Assembly: GCA_051155775.1 (NCBI GenBank)
Contig: DAXETV010000014.1
Span: 124,001-188,000, forward strand
Direction: 5' to 3'
Origin: CAYSCZ01 sp051155775
GTDB lineage: Bacteria > Bacteroidota > Bacteroidia > Cytophagales > Cyclobacteriaceae
Length of the DNA: 64,000 bases
Within the stretch, counting starts at the first letter, position 1, and each line of letters begins with the position of its first letter. Shown one piece after another: positions 54,094 through 63,106 of this stretch. Made by a program: the position numbers and the translations under genes. The notes below the pieces were generated by a model. It had not been told where the DNA came from. It searched no databases and worked only from the letters and a program-made list of their open reading frames with translations.

Positions 54094-55107
54094 ATGTACG
54101 ATCTTAATAAAAAAATTGAATTATTTGGAGAACTTGGCAACAAAATAAAGGGACTAACAGAACAAGAGTATCAAGAAATTATTACACAGTCAAATGCCAT
54201 AAATCCTTGGTTTACAGAAGAAAATATTAAACTTGCCTTTAATGGATTGACCCACTTTTTTGATCCGGATAACTTAAGGCATTGGCTATCCAACTACTCA
54301 ATTAAATATACTACTCCTAAAAATATAGGTTTGATCATGGCTGGTAACGTTCCAATGGTTGGAATGCATGACTTATTATGCGTTTTAATTACAGGAAATA
54401 CCGCTACTATTAAGTTCAGTAGCCAGGATACATACCTTCCAAAAGTTATTATAAATTGGCTTACGGAAATTGATTCAGATATCATGAGTCATATACGAAT
54501 CGTTGATCGTATAAAAAGTATAAATGCAATAATTGCCACAGGTAGCAATAATTCATCGCGTTATTTTAAGTATTATTTTAAACATATACCTTATATTATT
54601 CGAAAAAACAGAACAGGAATCGCAGTACTTAGTGGTTATGAGACTAAAAATGAGCTGGAAGACCTTGGTAAAGACATATTCTATTATTTTGGATTAGGTT
54701 GTAGGAATGTGTCAAAAATCTTTATCCCAGAAAAATATAATTTTCGACACCTTGAAGAAGCTTTATCACAGTTTGAGCACCTTAAAGACCATAACAAATA
54801 CAGGAACAACTACGATTATCAAAAGGCAATTTTATTGGTAAATAATATTGGTCACATTGATACAGGATTTTGCATTTTTAGATTAAGTGATGAGCTGGTA
54901 TCACCAATTTCAACAATATACTATCAAGAATATAAATCTGTGAATGACATAAAATCTTACATAGATCAGAATAAAGACAAGATACAGGTGGTGGTAAGTA
55001 ACAATAAATTTAATGCGCCTACCGTAAAATTTGGTCGGGCACAGTTTCCTGAATTATGGGACTACGCCGATGGGATTGATACAATCGCCTTCTTAAAGGA
55101 CTTATAG
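54094..55107 (+). CDS. Acyl-CoA reductase (LuxC-like)
   Basis: A 337-residue protein of the LuxC/acyl-CoA reductase family. The candidate nucleophilic Cys lies in YYFGLGCRNVSKIFIPE, and the N-terminal region carries NIGLIMAGNVPMVGMHDLLCVLITGNTATIKFS-type nucleotide-binding strands. Family members reduce fatty acyl groups to aldehydes with NADPH. LuxC proteins of luminous bacteria are longer (around 480 residues), but short versions are usual in Bacteroidota. There are no lux genes in the window, so luminescence is not implied; fatty aldehyde or wax metabolism is possible. Confidence 0.85.
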   Translation: MYDLNKKIELFGELGNKIKGLTEQEYQEIITQSNAINPWFTEENIKLAFNGLTHFFDPDNLRHWLSNYSIKYTTPKNIGLIMAGNVPMVGMHDLLCVLITGNTATIKFSSQDTYLPKVIINWLTEIDSDIMSHIRIVDRIKSINAIIATGSNNSSRYFKYYFKHIPYIIRKNRTGIAVLSGYETKNELEDLGKDIFYYFGLGCRNVSKIFIPEKYNFRHLEEALSQFEHLKDHNKYRNNYDYQKAILLVNNIGHIDTGFCIFRLSDELVSPISTIYYQEYKSVNDIKSYIDQNKDKIQVVVSNNKFNAPTVKFGRAQFPELWDYADGIDTIAFLKDL

Positions 55108-55186
55108 ATATCTATTGTTAAGAAGACCACGTTTAATTAGATTTAATCATATTTTACTACAATTATCAATTTTAAAAAACCATACC

Positions 55187-57934
55187 ATGAAGAAAGACTA
55201 TTTTGGCATTGAAAAGCGAATAAGCACTCCATTAGGAACACATAAATATTTCAGCTTAAAAGAATTAGAAAAGAAAGGGAAGAATGTTTCCAAGCTACCC
55301 TTTTCAATCAGAATATTATTAGAAAATGCACTTAGGAATTACGACGGTTTTTCTGTTACTGAAGAACACCTAAATACACTTTTGAATTGGAAAGAGACAG
55401 CCAGCGTAAAAGATATTCCTTATTCCCCTGCCAGGGTATTGATGCAAGATTTCACAGGTGTTCCTGCTGTTGTGGATATTGCTTCAATTAGATCTGAAGT
55501 ATCCAGAAAAGGGAAAGATACCTCCAAGATAAATCCCAGGGTACCCGTAGATATGATCATCGATCATTCTGTCCAGGTAGATTTTTTTGGAACTAATAAT
55601 TCCTATCAAAAAAATGTGGCGTTAGAATATCAGAGAAACGGGGAACGATATAAACTTCTAAAATGGGCCCAGCAAGCATTTGATGACTTTAGTGTGTTAC
55701 CTCCAGGTATGGGAATATGTCACCAGGTTAATTTAGAATATTTAGCCCGATGCGTTATCGAAAGAGAAGGGTACCTGATTCCTGACACATTGGTAGGAAC
55801 GGATTCCCACACGCCAATGGTTAATGGTATTGGCGTTCTGGGATGGGGTGTTGGAGGTATAGAAGCGGAAGCTGCCATGCTAGGTCAACCAATTAATATG
55901 ATACTACCGGAAGTGGTTGGACTAAAGTTAACGGATAAACTTCCTGAGGGGGCGACCTCTACAGATTTAGTGCTAACTATAACAAAAATCCTGAGAGACT
56001 ATAAAGTAGTCGGGAAATTTGTAGAGATCTTCGGTCCTGGTCTTGAAAATTTAACCATTCCGGATAGAGCGACTATATCGAATATGTCTCCTGAGTTTGG
56101 TTGTACAGATACGCATTGGCCCATTGACAATCAAACCATCGCTTACATGAAAATAACCAATAGGCCAAAAGATCATATTGAGATGGTTGAAGCTTATGCT
56201 AAAGAAAACATGCTATGGAGAGAAAATGATGATATTATCGAGTACACCGATGTAATTGAACTTGACTTAAGCACTGTTGAGCCTACGATCTCTGGACCTA
56301 AAAGACCGCAGGATAAAATACTCTTGAAAGAAGCTAAAGAAAAAATTATAAGCTTATTAAAAGATGTGCACAATAGGGAATATATCCCAGTTGATGAACG
56401 GAATGGAGGTGACCCTGATAAATCCCAATGGCTTAACGAAGGAGGTTCTGTGGCGATTCCGGAAAAAGTACAATCAATGAGAACAGTCCCACTTAAAGTG
56501 GGTGATGTTAATTATAATCTGAGTGATGGATCAGTTGTTGTTGCTGCAATTACTTCTTGTACTAATACTTCAAATCCTTCTGTAATGATTGGTGCTGGAC
56601 TGGTTGCGAGAAAAGCAGTAGAGCGTGGTCTTTCTGTAAAGCCATGGGTAAAGACTTCACTGGCACCAGGCTCCAGGGTAGTAACAGACTATCTTGAAAA
56701 ATCCAGACTATTGCCTTTCTTAGAAGCGTTAAAATTTCATGTTGTAGGTTATGGATGCACTACATGCATTGGAAATTCAGGTGATATGCCGAAGCAAATT
56801 CAAAAAGCAGTTGTTGACCATGATCTTGTGGTAAGTTCAGTACTGTCAGGTAACAGAAATTTTGAAGCCAGAATACACCCTAACATAAAAATGAATTTCC
56901 TGGCCTCTCCAATGCTTGTGGTTGCTTATGCACTAGCTGGAAGGACTGATTTTGACATGAATATTGAGCCTTTAGGACATGATCCAAACGGTGATCCTGT
57001 GTATATGAGAGATATATGGCCCACACCACAAGAGATCAATGAACTAATGAGTAAGGTTGTGACACCGGAAGATTATAATAAAACCTATGAAAACATTTTT
57101 GAAGGAGATGAATTCTGGGCAAATCTTGACGCACCATCTGGTAAGATTTATCAATGGGATGAGCAATCCACTTACATACAGGAGGCTCCGTTTTTTAAAA
57201 ATATATCAGAAGATATAAAAGACCCCGAAAATATAAAAGGAGCCATGGTGCTGCTTCAATTAGGAGATAGTGTGACAACAGATCATATTTCACCTGCTGG
57301 AAAATTTCTTTCAGAGCAGCCCGCAGGGAAATATCTGATGGATAAAGGTGTTGATCCAAAAGATTTTAATTCTTATGGATCGAGAAGGGGGAATCATGAA
57401 GTGATGATGAGAGGGACTTTTGCCAATGTCAGAATAAAAAATAAGCTTGCAAAAAAAGAAGGTGGCTGGACTACATATCATCCAACTGGTGAAGAGATGA
57501 CTATTTACGATGCTGCCATGAAATACAATGAAAATGAAACGCCTTTGGTGGTAATTGGTGGTAAAGAGTATGGTTCCGGTTCCTCCAGGGATTGGGCGGC
57601 TAAAGGGACTAAGCTCCTTGGTGTTAAAGCTGTCATCGCGGAAAGTTATGAACGTATCCATCGATCAAATTTGGTCGGAATGGGTGTTTTACCGATCCAA
57701 TTCGCAGAAGGTGTAGGACAAGAATCATTAGGGCTTGATGGAACAGAAACCTACGACATAGAAGGCATTGATGAAAATCTAACAGCACGCAAAGAAGTGA
57801 CTATAACAGCCACTAAAAACGGGTCAGCCAATTCTTTTAAAGGAATTCTAAGATTAGATTCTAGTATTGATGTTGAATACTACAAAAATGGTGGGATTTT
57901 GAATTACGTTCTTAGGAATTTTTTGAAAAATTAA
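55187..57934 (+). CDS. acnA: Aconitate hydratase A (AcnA type)
   Basis: A 915-residue tricarboxylic acid cycle enzyme converting citrate to isocitrate. The three cysteines that bind the [4Fe-4S] cluster are seen as Cys458 (TSCTNTSNP), Cys524 and Cys527 (GCTTCIGNSG). The C-terminal swivel domain with GKEYGSGSSRDWAAKG is intact. The start is the ATG giving MKKDYFGIE; an in-frame TTG 72 nt upstream is ignored. The length and pattern match AcnA/IRP1-like, not AcnB. It is closed by a strong terminator and has the acyl-CoA reductase gene upstream (79 nt gap). Confidence 0.97.
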   Translation: MKKDYFGIEKRISTPLGTHKYFSLKELEKKGKNVSKLPFSIRILLENALRNYDGFSVTEEHLNTLLNWKETASVKDIPYSPARVLMQDFTGVPAVVDIASIRSEVSRKGKDTSKINPRVPVDMIIDHSVQVDFFGTNNSYQKNVALEYQRNGERYKLLKWAQQAFDDFSVLPPGMGICHQVNLEYLARCVIEREGYLIPDTLVGTDSHTPMVNGIGVLGWGVGGIEAEAAMLGQPINMILPEVVGLKLTDKLPEGATSTDLVLTITKILRDYKVVGKFVEIFGPGLENLTIPDRATISNMSPEFGCTDTHWPIDNQTIAYMKITNRPKDHIEMVEAYAKENMLWRENDDIIEYTDVIELDLSTVEPTISGPKRPQDKILLKEAKEKIISLLKDVHNREYIPVDERNGGDPDKSQWLNEGGSVAIPEKVQSMRTVPLKVGDVNYNLSDGSVVVAAITSCTNTSNPSVMIGAGLVARKAVERGLSVKPWVKTSLAPGSRVVTDYLEKSRLLPFLEALKFHVVGYGCTTCIGNSGDMPKQIQKAVVDHDLVVSSVLSGNRNFEARIHPNIKMNFLASPMLVVAYALAGRTDFDMNIEPLGHDPNGDPVYMRDIWPTPQEINELMSKVVTPEDYNKTYENIFEGDEFWANLDAPSGKIYQWDEQSTYIQEAPFFKNISEDIKDPENIKGAMVLLQLGDSVTTDHISPAGKFLSEQPAGKYLMDKGVDPKDFNSYGSRRGNHEVMMRGTFANVRIKNKLAKKEGGWTTYHPTGEEMTIYDAAMKYNENETPLVVIGGKEYGSGSSRDWAAKGTKLLGVKAVIAESYERIHRSNLVGMGVLPIQFAEGVGQESLGLDGTETYDIEGIDENLTARKEVTITATKNGSANSFKGILRLDSSIDVEYYKNGGILNYVLRNFLKN

Positions 57935-57949
57935 CTTCTCTTTATAGAT

Positions 57950-57976
57950 AAAAGCTGGTGTGATAAGCCAGCTTTT
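57950..57976 (+). terminator. Terminator after aconitase
   Basis: AAAAGCTGG pairs with CCAGCTTTT over 9 bp around a 9-nt loop, 16 nt past the aconitase stop, followed by three more T. It lies between two convergent genes and may serve both. Confidence 0.82.
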
Positions 57977-57977
57977 T

Positions 57978-59108
57978 TTACAACACTTTCACCCCTTCTT
58001 TTTTGAATAAAATTGATTGTAGTAACCTTTCAAGGTTAATCTTATCCACCACATTAATACCTTCAATGTCGATCCTCATGATATTTTTATATTTTTTCTG
58101 GTCTTCCGGTTCAAGCTGATTTTTAGTATTCAGCATTTTACGCCTTAATTCAAGTTCATCATGATTCATCACTTTCACTTTACTTCCACCAACTTCTTGA
58201 GACTTCACATCAAAAGCTATTGCTGCCAGATTTTCAAATTCGATCTCTTTGAGGTTACTTAGCTTGCCTCCACGCATACGATAATAACGAAAGGCTTTAG
58301 ATGAAATCTCTATAATATAGGTTTGTAGGTATTTATTTACTATGTAGTAAATATTAAAAGCAAAAATACCAATTAATAAAATTGGGAAAACATTAAATAA
58401 ATTAGAAACTTCCCTGGCACTCATTATTCCAAAACCTAAACCTGCAAGAACTAAAATTGTGAAAAGAATCACATAATGCCGGGGTCTAACCCTGTTTCTC
58501 CATTCTATAATCGCAGATTTCTCAAATTTTTTCATGCTCATACCAATAGGCAATTCTGGGGGGCGTTCTTCAATAGAAACAGTTTTTATTTTGACTAAAC
58601 TTTTTAATTCCTCAACTAACTTCTTCGCTTCATCTTCACTTGTATATGACATCAGATCCCAAAAGCTTTGGTCTTTCTTTTGCCAATACACATGGTAATA
58701 AGTTATAGCATTATCACTAGAGGTATCTCTTTCTTTCCTGTAATCAAATTTCTCAATCTCATTATAAGCAATTTCTGCAATTATCTGCTCACCTTTATAA
58801 TTTTTAGAGGTGACCAATATTCGACCTTTACTATTATCGAATATCAGCTTATGCGGACTTTCTCGTATAGAGGTCATTGTGACTAATGCCGCGGAGGTAA
58901 TAATCAGTCCCAAACCAGCAATAACAAATGAAAAAACAGGTGCTCCTTCTTCGGTGCTGTGTAATGTAAAATAAAATCCTAACCCAATTAATAAGCCCAG
59001 CGCACCAACTGCTAATAATGCCCCAACGAAACATCCACTTTTCCATTTTGAGGATTCAAAAAGCAACTTATTTGGATTGCTCTTGTCGAATTTATAATTA
59101 TAGGCCAT
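57978..59108 (-). CDS. Membrane protein of unknown function, four helices
   Basis: A 376-residue protein with two helix pairs: about residues 26-47 with 60-80, and about 208-228 with 235-260. Between and after them lie soluble beta-rich regions (for example KLIFDNSKGRILVTSKNYKGEQIIAEIAYNEI), suggestive of PH-like domains on the cytoplasmic side. No family is recognised. The stop codon lies right after the aconitase terminator. It is transcribed toward that terminator, with the PorE-like gene and its own terminator upstream. Confidence 0.7.
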   Translation of the reverse strand: MAYNYKFDKSNPNKLLFESSKWKSGCFVGALLAVGALGLLIGLGFYFTLHSTEEGAPVFSFVIAGLGLIITSAALVTMTSIRESPHKLIFDNSKGRILVTSKNYKGEQIIAEIAYNEIEKFDYRKERDTSSDNAITYYHVYWQKKDQSFWDLMSYTSEDEAKKLVEELKSLVKIKTVSIEERPPELPIGMSMKKFEKSAIIEWRNRVRPRHYVILFTILVLAGLGFGIMSAREVSNLFNVFPILLIGIFAFNIYYIVNKYLQTYIIEISSKAFRYYRMRGGKLSNLKEIEFENLAAIAFDVKSQEVGGSKVKVMNHDELELRRKMLNTKNQLEPEDQKKYKNIMRIDIEGINVVDKINLERLLQSILFKKEGVKVL

Positions 59109-59263
59109 TTTTCATTAATAATTATCTTATTCCGAAACAAGATAAAACTAATTGGAGATAAGTACAAAATAACAAATATTACAGCTCTACTAAAAGTAAA
59201 AAGGTACATAATGTTGTATATCAATTAATTAGTTTCTTGCGATCCTAATTATTAATAAACATA

Positions 59264-59297
59264 AAAAAAGCTTACAGACGTTTCTGTAAGCTTTTTT
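59264..59297 (-). terminator. Terminator after the PorE-like gene
   Basis: A 15-bp perfect stem (AAAAAAGCTTACAGA with its complement) around a CGTT tetraloop, 16 nt past the stop codon on the minus strand; the stem itself ends in six U. Very strong rho-independent terminator. Confidence 0.9.
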
Positions 59298-59313
59298 ATG
59301 GAATCTGCTTTAA

Positions 59314-61227
59314 TTATTGCACCCTAATTACTTTAAATTCTGTTCTTCTATTTTTTTGTCTACCTTCAGGGGTATCATTATCTGCAATCGGCTGCTCCTC
59401 TCCAAAATACGAAGTCTTCAACCTATTCTCTTCAATACCTTTAGATGATATATATGCTTTTACTGATTCAGCTCTTTGCTGGGACAATTGCATATTAAAT
59501 TCACTTGGGCCTTGATTGTCGGTGTGGCCACTTATCTCTATTTCCATTAAAGGATAATTCTCCAGTAGCTCTACGACCCTATCCAGCTCTAACTGGCTTT
59601 CAGGTCTCAAATCAGCATCATTGAAAGAGAAAAATATATTGTTAAGCTCAACCTCAGCACCTTTTTCAATAGGTTTTAGTGCTATATCTTTTCTTAGCTC
59701 TTCATAGTCGGGATCTTCTTCAACCTGAAAATTATCAGAATAAAAGAAAAAACCATCTCTATTAGCTGTCACACCATAACTTCCATCTGCCGGAAGTACA
59801 ACCAGGTATTCACCAGATTCTGAATTACTATTTGTAGAAGCTATTAAGTCTCCTGTTTCCAGATTTTCAACAACAATCCATGCCTTCATTGGCTCATTTG
59901 TTTTTGCATTGGTAACAATACCAGTAACTATTAAAGTAGCTTCTGGCCTATATATTTCCGGCAAAACACCCTGAAATAAGTCTAAGGCTCCTTCAGAGCC
60001 AGATGAGGTTCTGTTTGATGCAAAATAAGCCTGTTCACCTGAAGCAGATACCGTTAAGAATTTGTCCTGGTCTTCAGAATTAATAGACTTCCCTAGATTT
60101 TTAGGCTCACTCCATTTGTTATTTTCATTCATCGAGTAAAACAAATCATATTCACCAAAACCAGGATGTCCATCTGAACTAAAATATAATGATTTCCCGT
60201 CGGCTGCCAGGTAGGGACTTCTTTCTCCGAAAGGTGTGTTAACCATTGGACCAAGATTAGAGGGAACACCCCAATCACCAAACTTGTTTTTTTCAGTCAT
60301 ATATAAATCTTGTTCTCCATATCCACCCGGCCTGTTGGAGGCGAAAATAATTTTTGATCCGTCGGCAGAAATTGTTGGCTGTGATTCCCAATATTTTGTA
60401 TTAACAACATTACCAAGATTTCTTGGTTCACTCCAATTGTCTCCATCTAGTTGGGCAATATAAAGGTCGCAATCTCCAATGCCTTCTGGTGCATCACACT
60501 TCACAAATATAACTATTTGACCATTGCCACTAAAAGAAGCTGCTCCGGTATTTTGCATTGAATTAATTGGTTCTGGTAGTAGCTGAGGTTCTCCAAAACT
60601 GCCATTGTCAAAGTCTACATAATAAATATCTTCACCAAAATCATTCAACTCATCAGGATCAGGATTATCAAATCCTCCCTCCCTCTCACTGGTAAAGTAG
60701 AGCCTTTTACCTGTTGGGCTAACTTGTGCTGAATACTCATCTGAAATGGTATTAATTGGAGCTAGAAGATTATTTGGAGCCTCTAACGTATCAGGAAGCT
60801 TTGACAGCTCCGCAGCACCCTCTGTATATGCTATTTTATACTTTGCTTTGTGCTGTTCTAATTCTTCGTCAGGGTTATTCGCATATTCCTTCATAAATTT
60901 CCCAAAACCTTTGATGGAATCATATTTTGACTCAAGCATATTTAATTTACTAAATGCTTGCGTGGCTTCCTTATATTGGGTATTATCATAATAGGCTAAT
61001 CCCAGATAATACCAGGCATCAGCATAATTATCATCAATTTTTACTGCTTTGCTTAAATTATCTATGGCAGCATCATATTTACTATCAAGATATTTTAGCT
61101 TACCCTTCTCATATTTTTTAACAGCTTTATTGCTTTGAGCATCAACTGTAAAACCAATAAGTAAGCATAATACTACCAGAATAATCTGGTTAAAACCGGT
61201 TAAGTTAGTGGAAGTTTTGGATTGCAT
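59314..61227 (-). CDS. OmpA-family protein with TPR, PD40 propeller and CRD domains (PorE-like)
   Basis: A 637-residue exported protein with, in order: signal peptide (ending near VDAQ), TPR repeats (about residues 35-120, YEKGKLKYLDSKYDAAIDNL), a WD40-like/PD40 propeller (about 160-430, repeating GSKIIFASNRPGG and SLYFSSDG types), a carboxypeptidase-regulatory-like domain (about 430-515) and a C-terminal OmpA peptidoglycan-binding domain (ISGHTDNQG, LSQQRAESVKAYI, GRQKNRRTEF). This is the architecture of PorE, which anchors the T9SS core to peptidoglycan. Paralogues of this shape are common, and no lipobox is seen, so PorE proper is not certain. An ATG was chosen over an earlier TTG. Confidence 0.86.
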   Translation of the reverse strand: MQSKTSTNLTGFNQIILVVLCLLIGFTVDAQSNKAVKKYEKGKLKYLDSKYDAAIDNLSKAVKIDDNYADAWYYLGLAYYDNTQYKEATQAFSKLNMLESKYDSIKGFGKFMKEYANNPDEELEQHKAKYKIAYTEGAAELSKLPDTLEAPNNLLAPINTISDEYSAQVSPTGKRLYFTSEREGGFDNPDPDELNDFGEDIYYVDFDNGSFGEPQLLPEPINSMQNTGAASFSGNGQIVIFVKCDAPEGIGDCDLYIAQLDGDNWSEPRNLGNVVNTKYWESQPTISADGSKIIFASNRPGGYGEQDLYMTEKNKFGDWGVPSNLGPMVNTPFGERSPYLAADGKSLYFSSDGHPGFGEYDLFYSMNENNKWSEPKNLGKSINSEDQDKFLTVSASGEQAYFASNRTSSGSEGALDLFQGVLPEIYRPEATLIVTGIVTNAKTNEPMKAWIVVENLETGDLIASTNSNSESGEYLVVLPADGSYGVTANRDGFFFYSDNFQVEEDPDYEELRKDIALKPIEKGAEVELNNIFFSFNDADLRPESQLELDRVVELLENYPLMEIEISGHTDNQGPSEFNMQLSQQRAESVKAYISSKGIEENRLKTSYFGEEQPIADNDTPEGRQKNRRTEFKVIRVQ

Positions 61228-61301
61228 ATTTTTGGTAATATTATTGATTATCAATTTTTAAAGTATTTAATTGAATGATACTAATGCGATTCAAGTTTAG
61301 A

Positions 61302-61318
61302 ATTTTATTTAATAAAAT
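61302..61318. repeat. AT-only palindrome ATTTTATTTAATAAAAT
   Basis: A 17-nt palindrome with 8-bp arms and a single T centre, between divergent promoters of the PorE-like gene and the following small membrane gene. Its 15-nt core TTTTATTTAATAAAA is identical to that of the palindrome before siaB at 38564-38584. In such AT-rich DNA this may be chance. Confidence 0.3.
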
Positions 61319-61442
61319 CAAAATTGGTTTTGCTCTGATTCGAGCCTATTCCTAAAATCAATAAACATCTCATAAAATTAGTCAATAAATTTGATGGGTA
61401 TGACAATAAATCATTCTTTTTGATCAATATTCATATATATTA

Positions 61443-61751
61443 TTGCTGGATTCCAGAACAATATCAATTTTAAGTTACATCACCATTTTCGGTTGGGTTT
61501 TGGCCTATCTCATCAATCAAAAACAAAGATCCGCTGAAATATCATTTCACCTCAGGCAGTCATTTGGCATATGGCTTACCTGGCTTACATTTTACATCTT
61601 AGGTTTTTTAGTTGTGATGATATACACCATAGGTTCATTTTTACTGTTAATTTTATGGATTATTGGTGTTTACAATGCTTTTAGTCAAAAGCAAAAAAAA
61701 TTACCGATCATCGGTAGCTTCTATCAGAAACAGTTGGGTTTTATAAATTAG
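61443..61751 (+). CDS. Small Tic20/DUF4870-like membrane protein
   Basis: A 102-residue protein with three hydrophobic helices (about 7-24, 41-60 and 62-80) and the layout of DUF4870/Tic20-like small membrane proteins (SYITIFGWVLAYLIN, LRQSFGIWLTW, IIGVYNAFSQKQKKLPIIG). No ATG is available before the first helix, so the start must be the TTG at 61443, preceded by a stop at 61407. The stop codon TAG overlaps the stop of the convergent DUF819 gene. Function unknown. Confidence 0.7.
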   Translation: MLDSRTISILSYITIFGWVLAYLINQKQRSAEISFHLRQSFGIWLTWLTFYILGFLVVMIYTIGSFLLLILWIIGVYNAFSQKQKKLPIIGSFYQKQLGFIN

Positions 61752-62995
61752 GGAGAGACAAACTGCATAAGCAATCCACAAATATACGCCGCGTAAGTTC
61801 CTACGGCATACCCTAAAACAGCCAGCAATACACCAACAGGGGCAAGTGAGGGATGAAAAGCTGAAGCAACAACAGGCGCAGATGCCGCCCCACCAACATT
61901 CGCCTGACTACCTACTGCTACAAAAAAGTATGGTGCCTTTATGATTTTAGCCACGATAAACAAGATCATTACATGAAACAAAATCCACACTATGCCCACC
62001 AAAAAAATCCCCGGGCTGCTAAAAATGGCAGTGACATCCATTTGCATTCCTATAGTCGCTATCAAAATATAAATAAAAACACTTCCAATTTTTGAAGAGC
62101 CTACGCCCTCAAGCTTTCTGGCTTTGGTAAATGATAAGGTTACTCCAATAGCTGTGGCCATTACAACAATCCAAAAGAAAGTAGAGGTTAAACTATAACG
62201 CTCTAAGCCTGGAAAATTTGATTGTATAAAAGGCCCCATAAAATCACCAACGAAATGTGAAAAACCTGTTGCTGCAAAAGCTATCCCTAAAATTAAAATA
62301 ATATCAGGGACCTTTGGTATTTTTGAAATACTCCTCTGATAATCTTCAATTTTAGTTTTGACCGATTCTATAGAAGAAGCATCAGCTTTTAGATATCTAT
62401 CGATCATCTTATTTCGGCCAACACCTATCAGTAAAACAGCCAACCAGCTATTACCTACTAAGATATCAACCGTCACCATTTTTGAAAAAAGATCACCGGA
62501 GACCTGAAATACTTCTTTCATTGCTGCCTGATTAGCCCCCCCGCCGATCCAACTGCCTGCTATTGTGGTCATGCCCCTCCAGACTTCATTTGGGGCAGCA
62601 CCTCCTACCAAGTCAGGGTTTATAAATGAAAATAATATAATAGATAAAGGACCTCCTAACAAAATACCAAAAGTTCCTGCCAAAAACATGATTAATGCTT
62701 TGGGACCTAATTTTAAAATCTCCTTTAAATCGACACTCAAGGTAAGTAATACCAAACTGGCCGGTAATAAATACCTGGAAGCAACAAAATAAAGATTTGA
62801 AACTTTACCTGAGATGATCCCGAGGGAATTAAAAATGGAGGGTAAAAAATAACAAACAAGAATGGTGGGTACTACACTGTAAAATTTTTTCCAAAATTTA
62901 TTTTCAATTGAAGAGGTATAAAAGACAAATGCTAATAGTATCATTAAGATACCAAATACAATAGCATCATTTTGGATTAATGGATTTCCGTTCAT
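61748..62995 (-). CDS. DUF819 family membrane protein
   Basis: A 415-residue inner membrane protein with ten or more hydrophobic segments, matching DUF819: the conserved GSWIGGGANQAAMKE, DILVGNSWLAVLLIG, and near the end SQANVGGAASAPVVASAFHPSLAPVG. DUF819 proteins are transporter-like and often considered permeases, but the substrate is not known. The gene is transcribed alone and converges on the small Tic20-like gene, whose stop codon overlaps its own. Confidence 0.9.
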   Translation of the reverse strand: MNGNPLIQNDAIVFGILMILLAFVFYTSSIENKFWKKFYSVVPTILVCYFLPSIFNSLGIISGKVSNLYFVASRYLLPASLVLLTLSVDLKEILKLGPKALIMFLAGTFGILLGGPLSIILFSFINPDLVGGAAPNEVWRGMTTIAGSWIGGGANQAAMKEVFQVSGDLFSKMVTVDILVGNSWLAVLLIGVGRNKMIDRYLKADASSIESVKTKIEDYQRSISKIPKVPDIILILGIAFAATGFSHFVGDFMGPFIQSNFPGLERYSLTSTFFWIVVMATAIGVTLSFTKARKLEGVGSSKIGSVFIYILIATIGMQMDVTAIFSSPGIFLVGIVWILFHVMILFIVAKIIKAPYFFVAVGSQANVGGAASAPVVASAFHPSLAPVGVLLAVLGYAVGTYAAYICGLLMQFVSP

Positions 62996-63106
62996 TTTTC
63001 TGAATAAAGTACAAAAAAATTATATTAACACTACCTTAATAATATGATAATTTTTTATATTCAAAACTTCAAATCATTGTATAATTATCAATATTATTTA
63101 AATAGA

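Noticed and set aside
54094..55107. Luminescence (lux) gene
   Set aside because: Only a LuxC-like reductase is present; luxA, luxB, luxD and luxE are absent, and short LuxC-like proteins are widespread in Bacteroidota.
55115..55186. TTG-started extension of aconitase
   Set aside because: The added 24 residues are hydrophobic and basic and match no part of the AcnA family; the ATG at 55187 gives the usual N-terminus.
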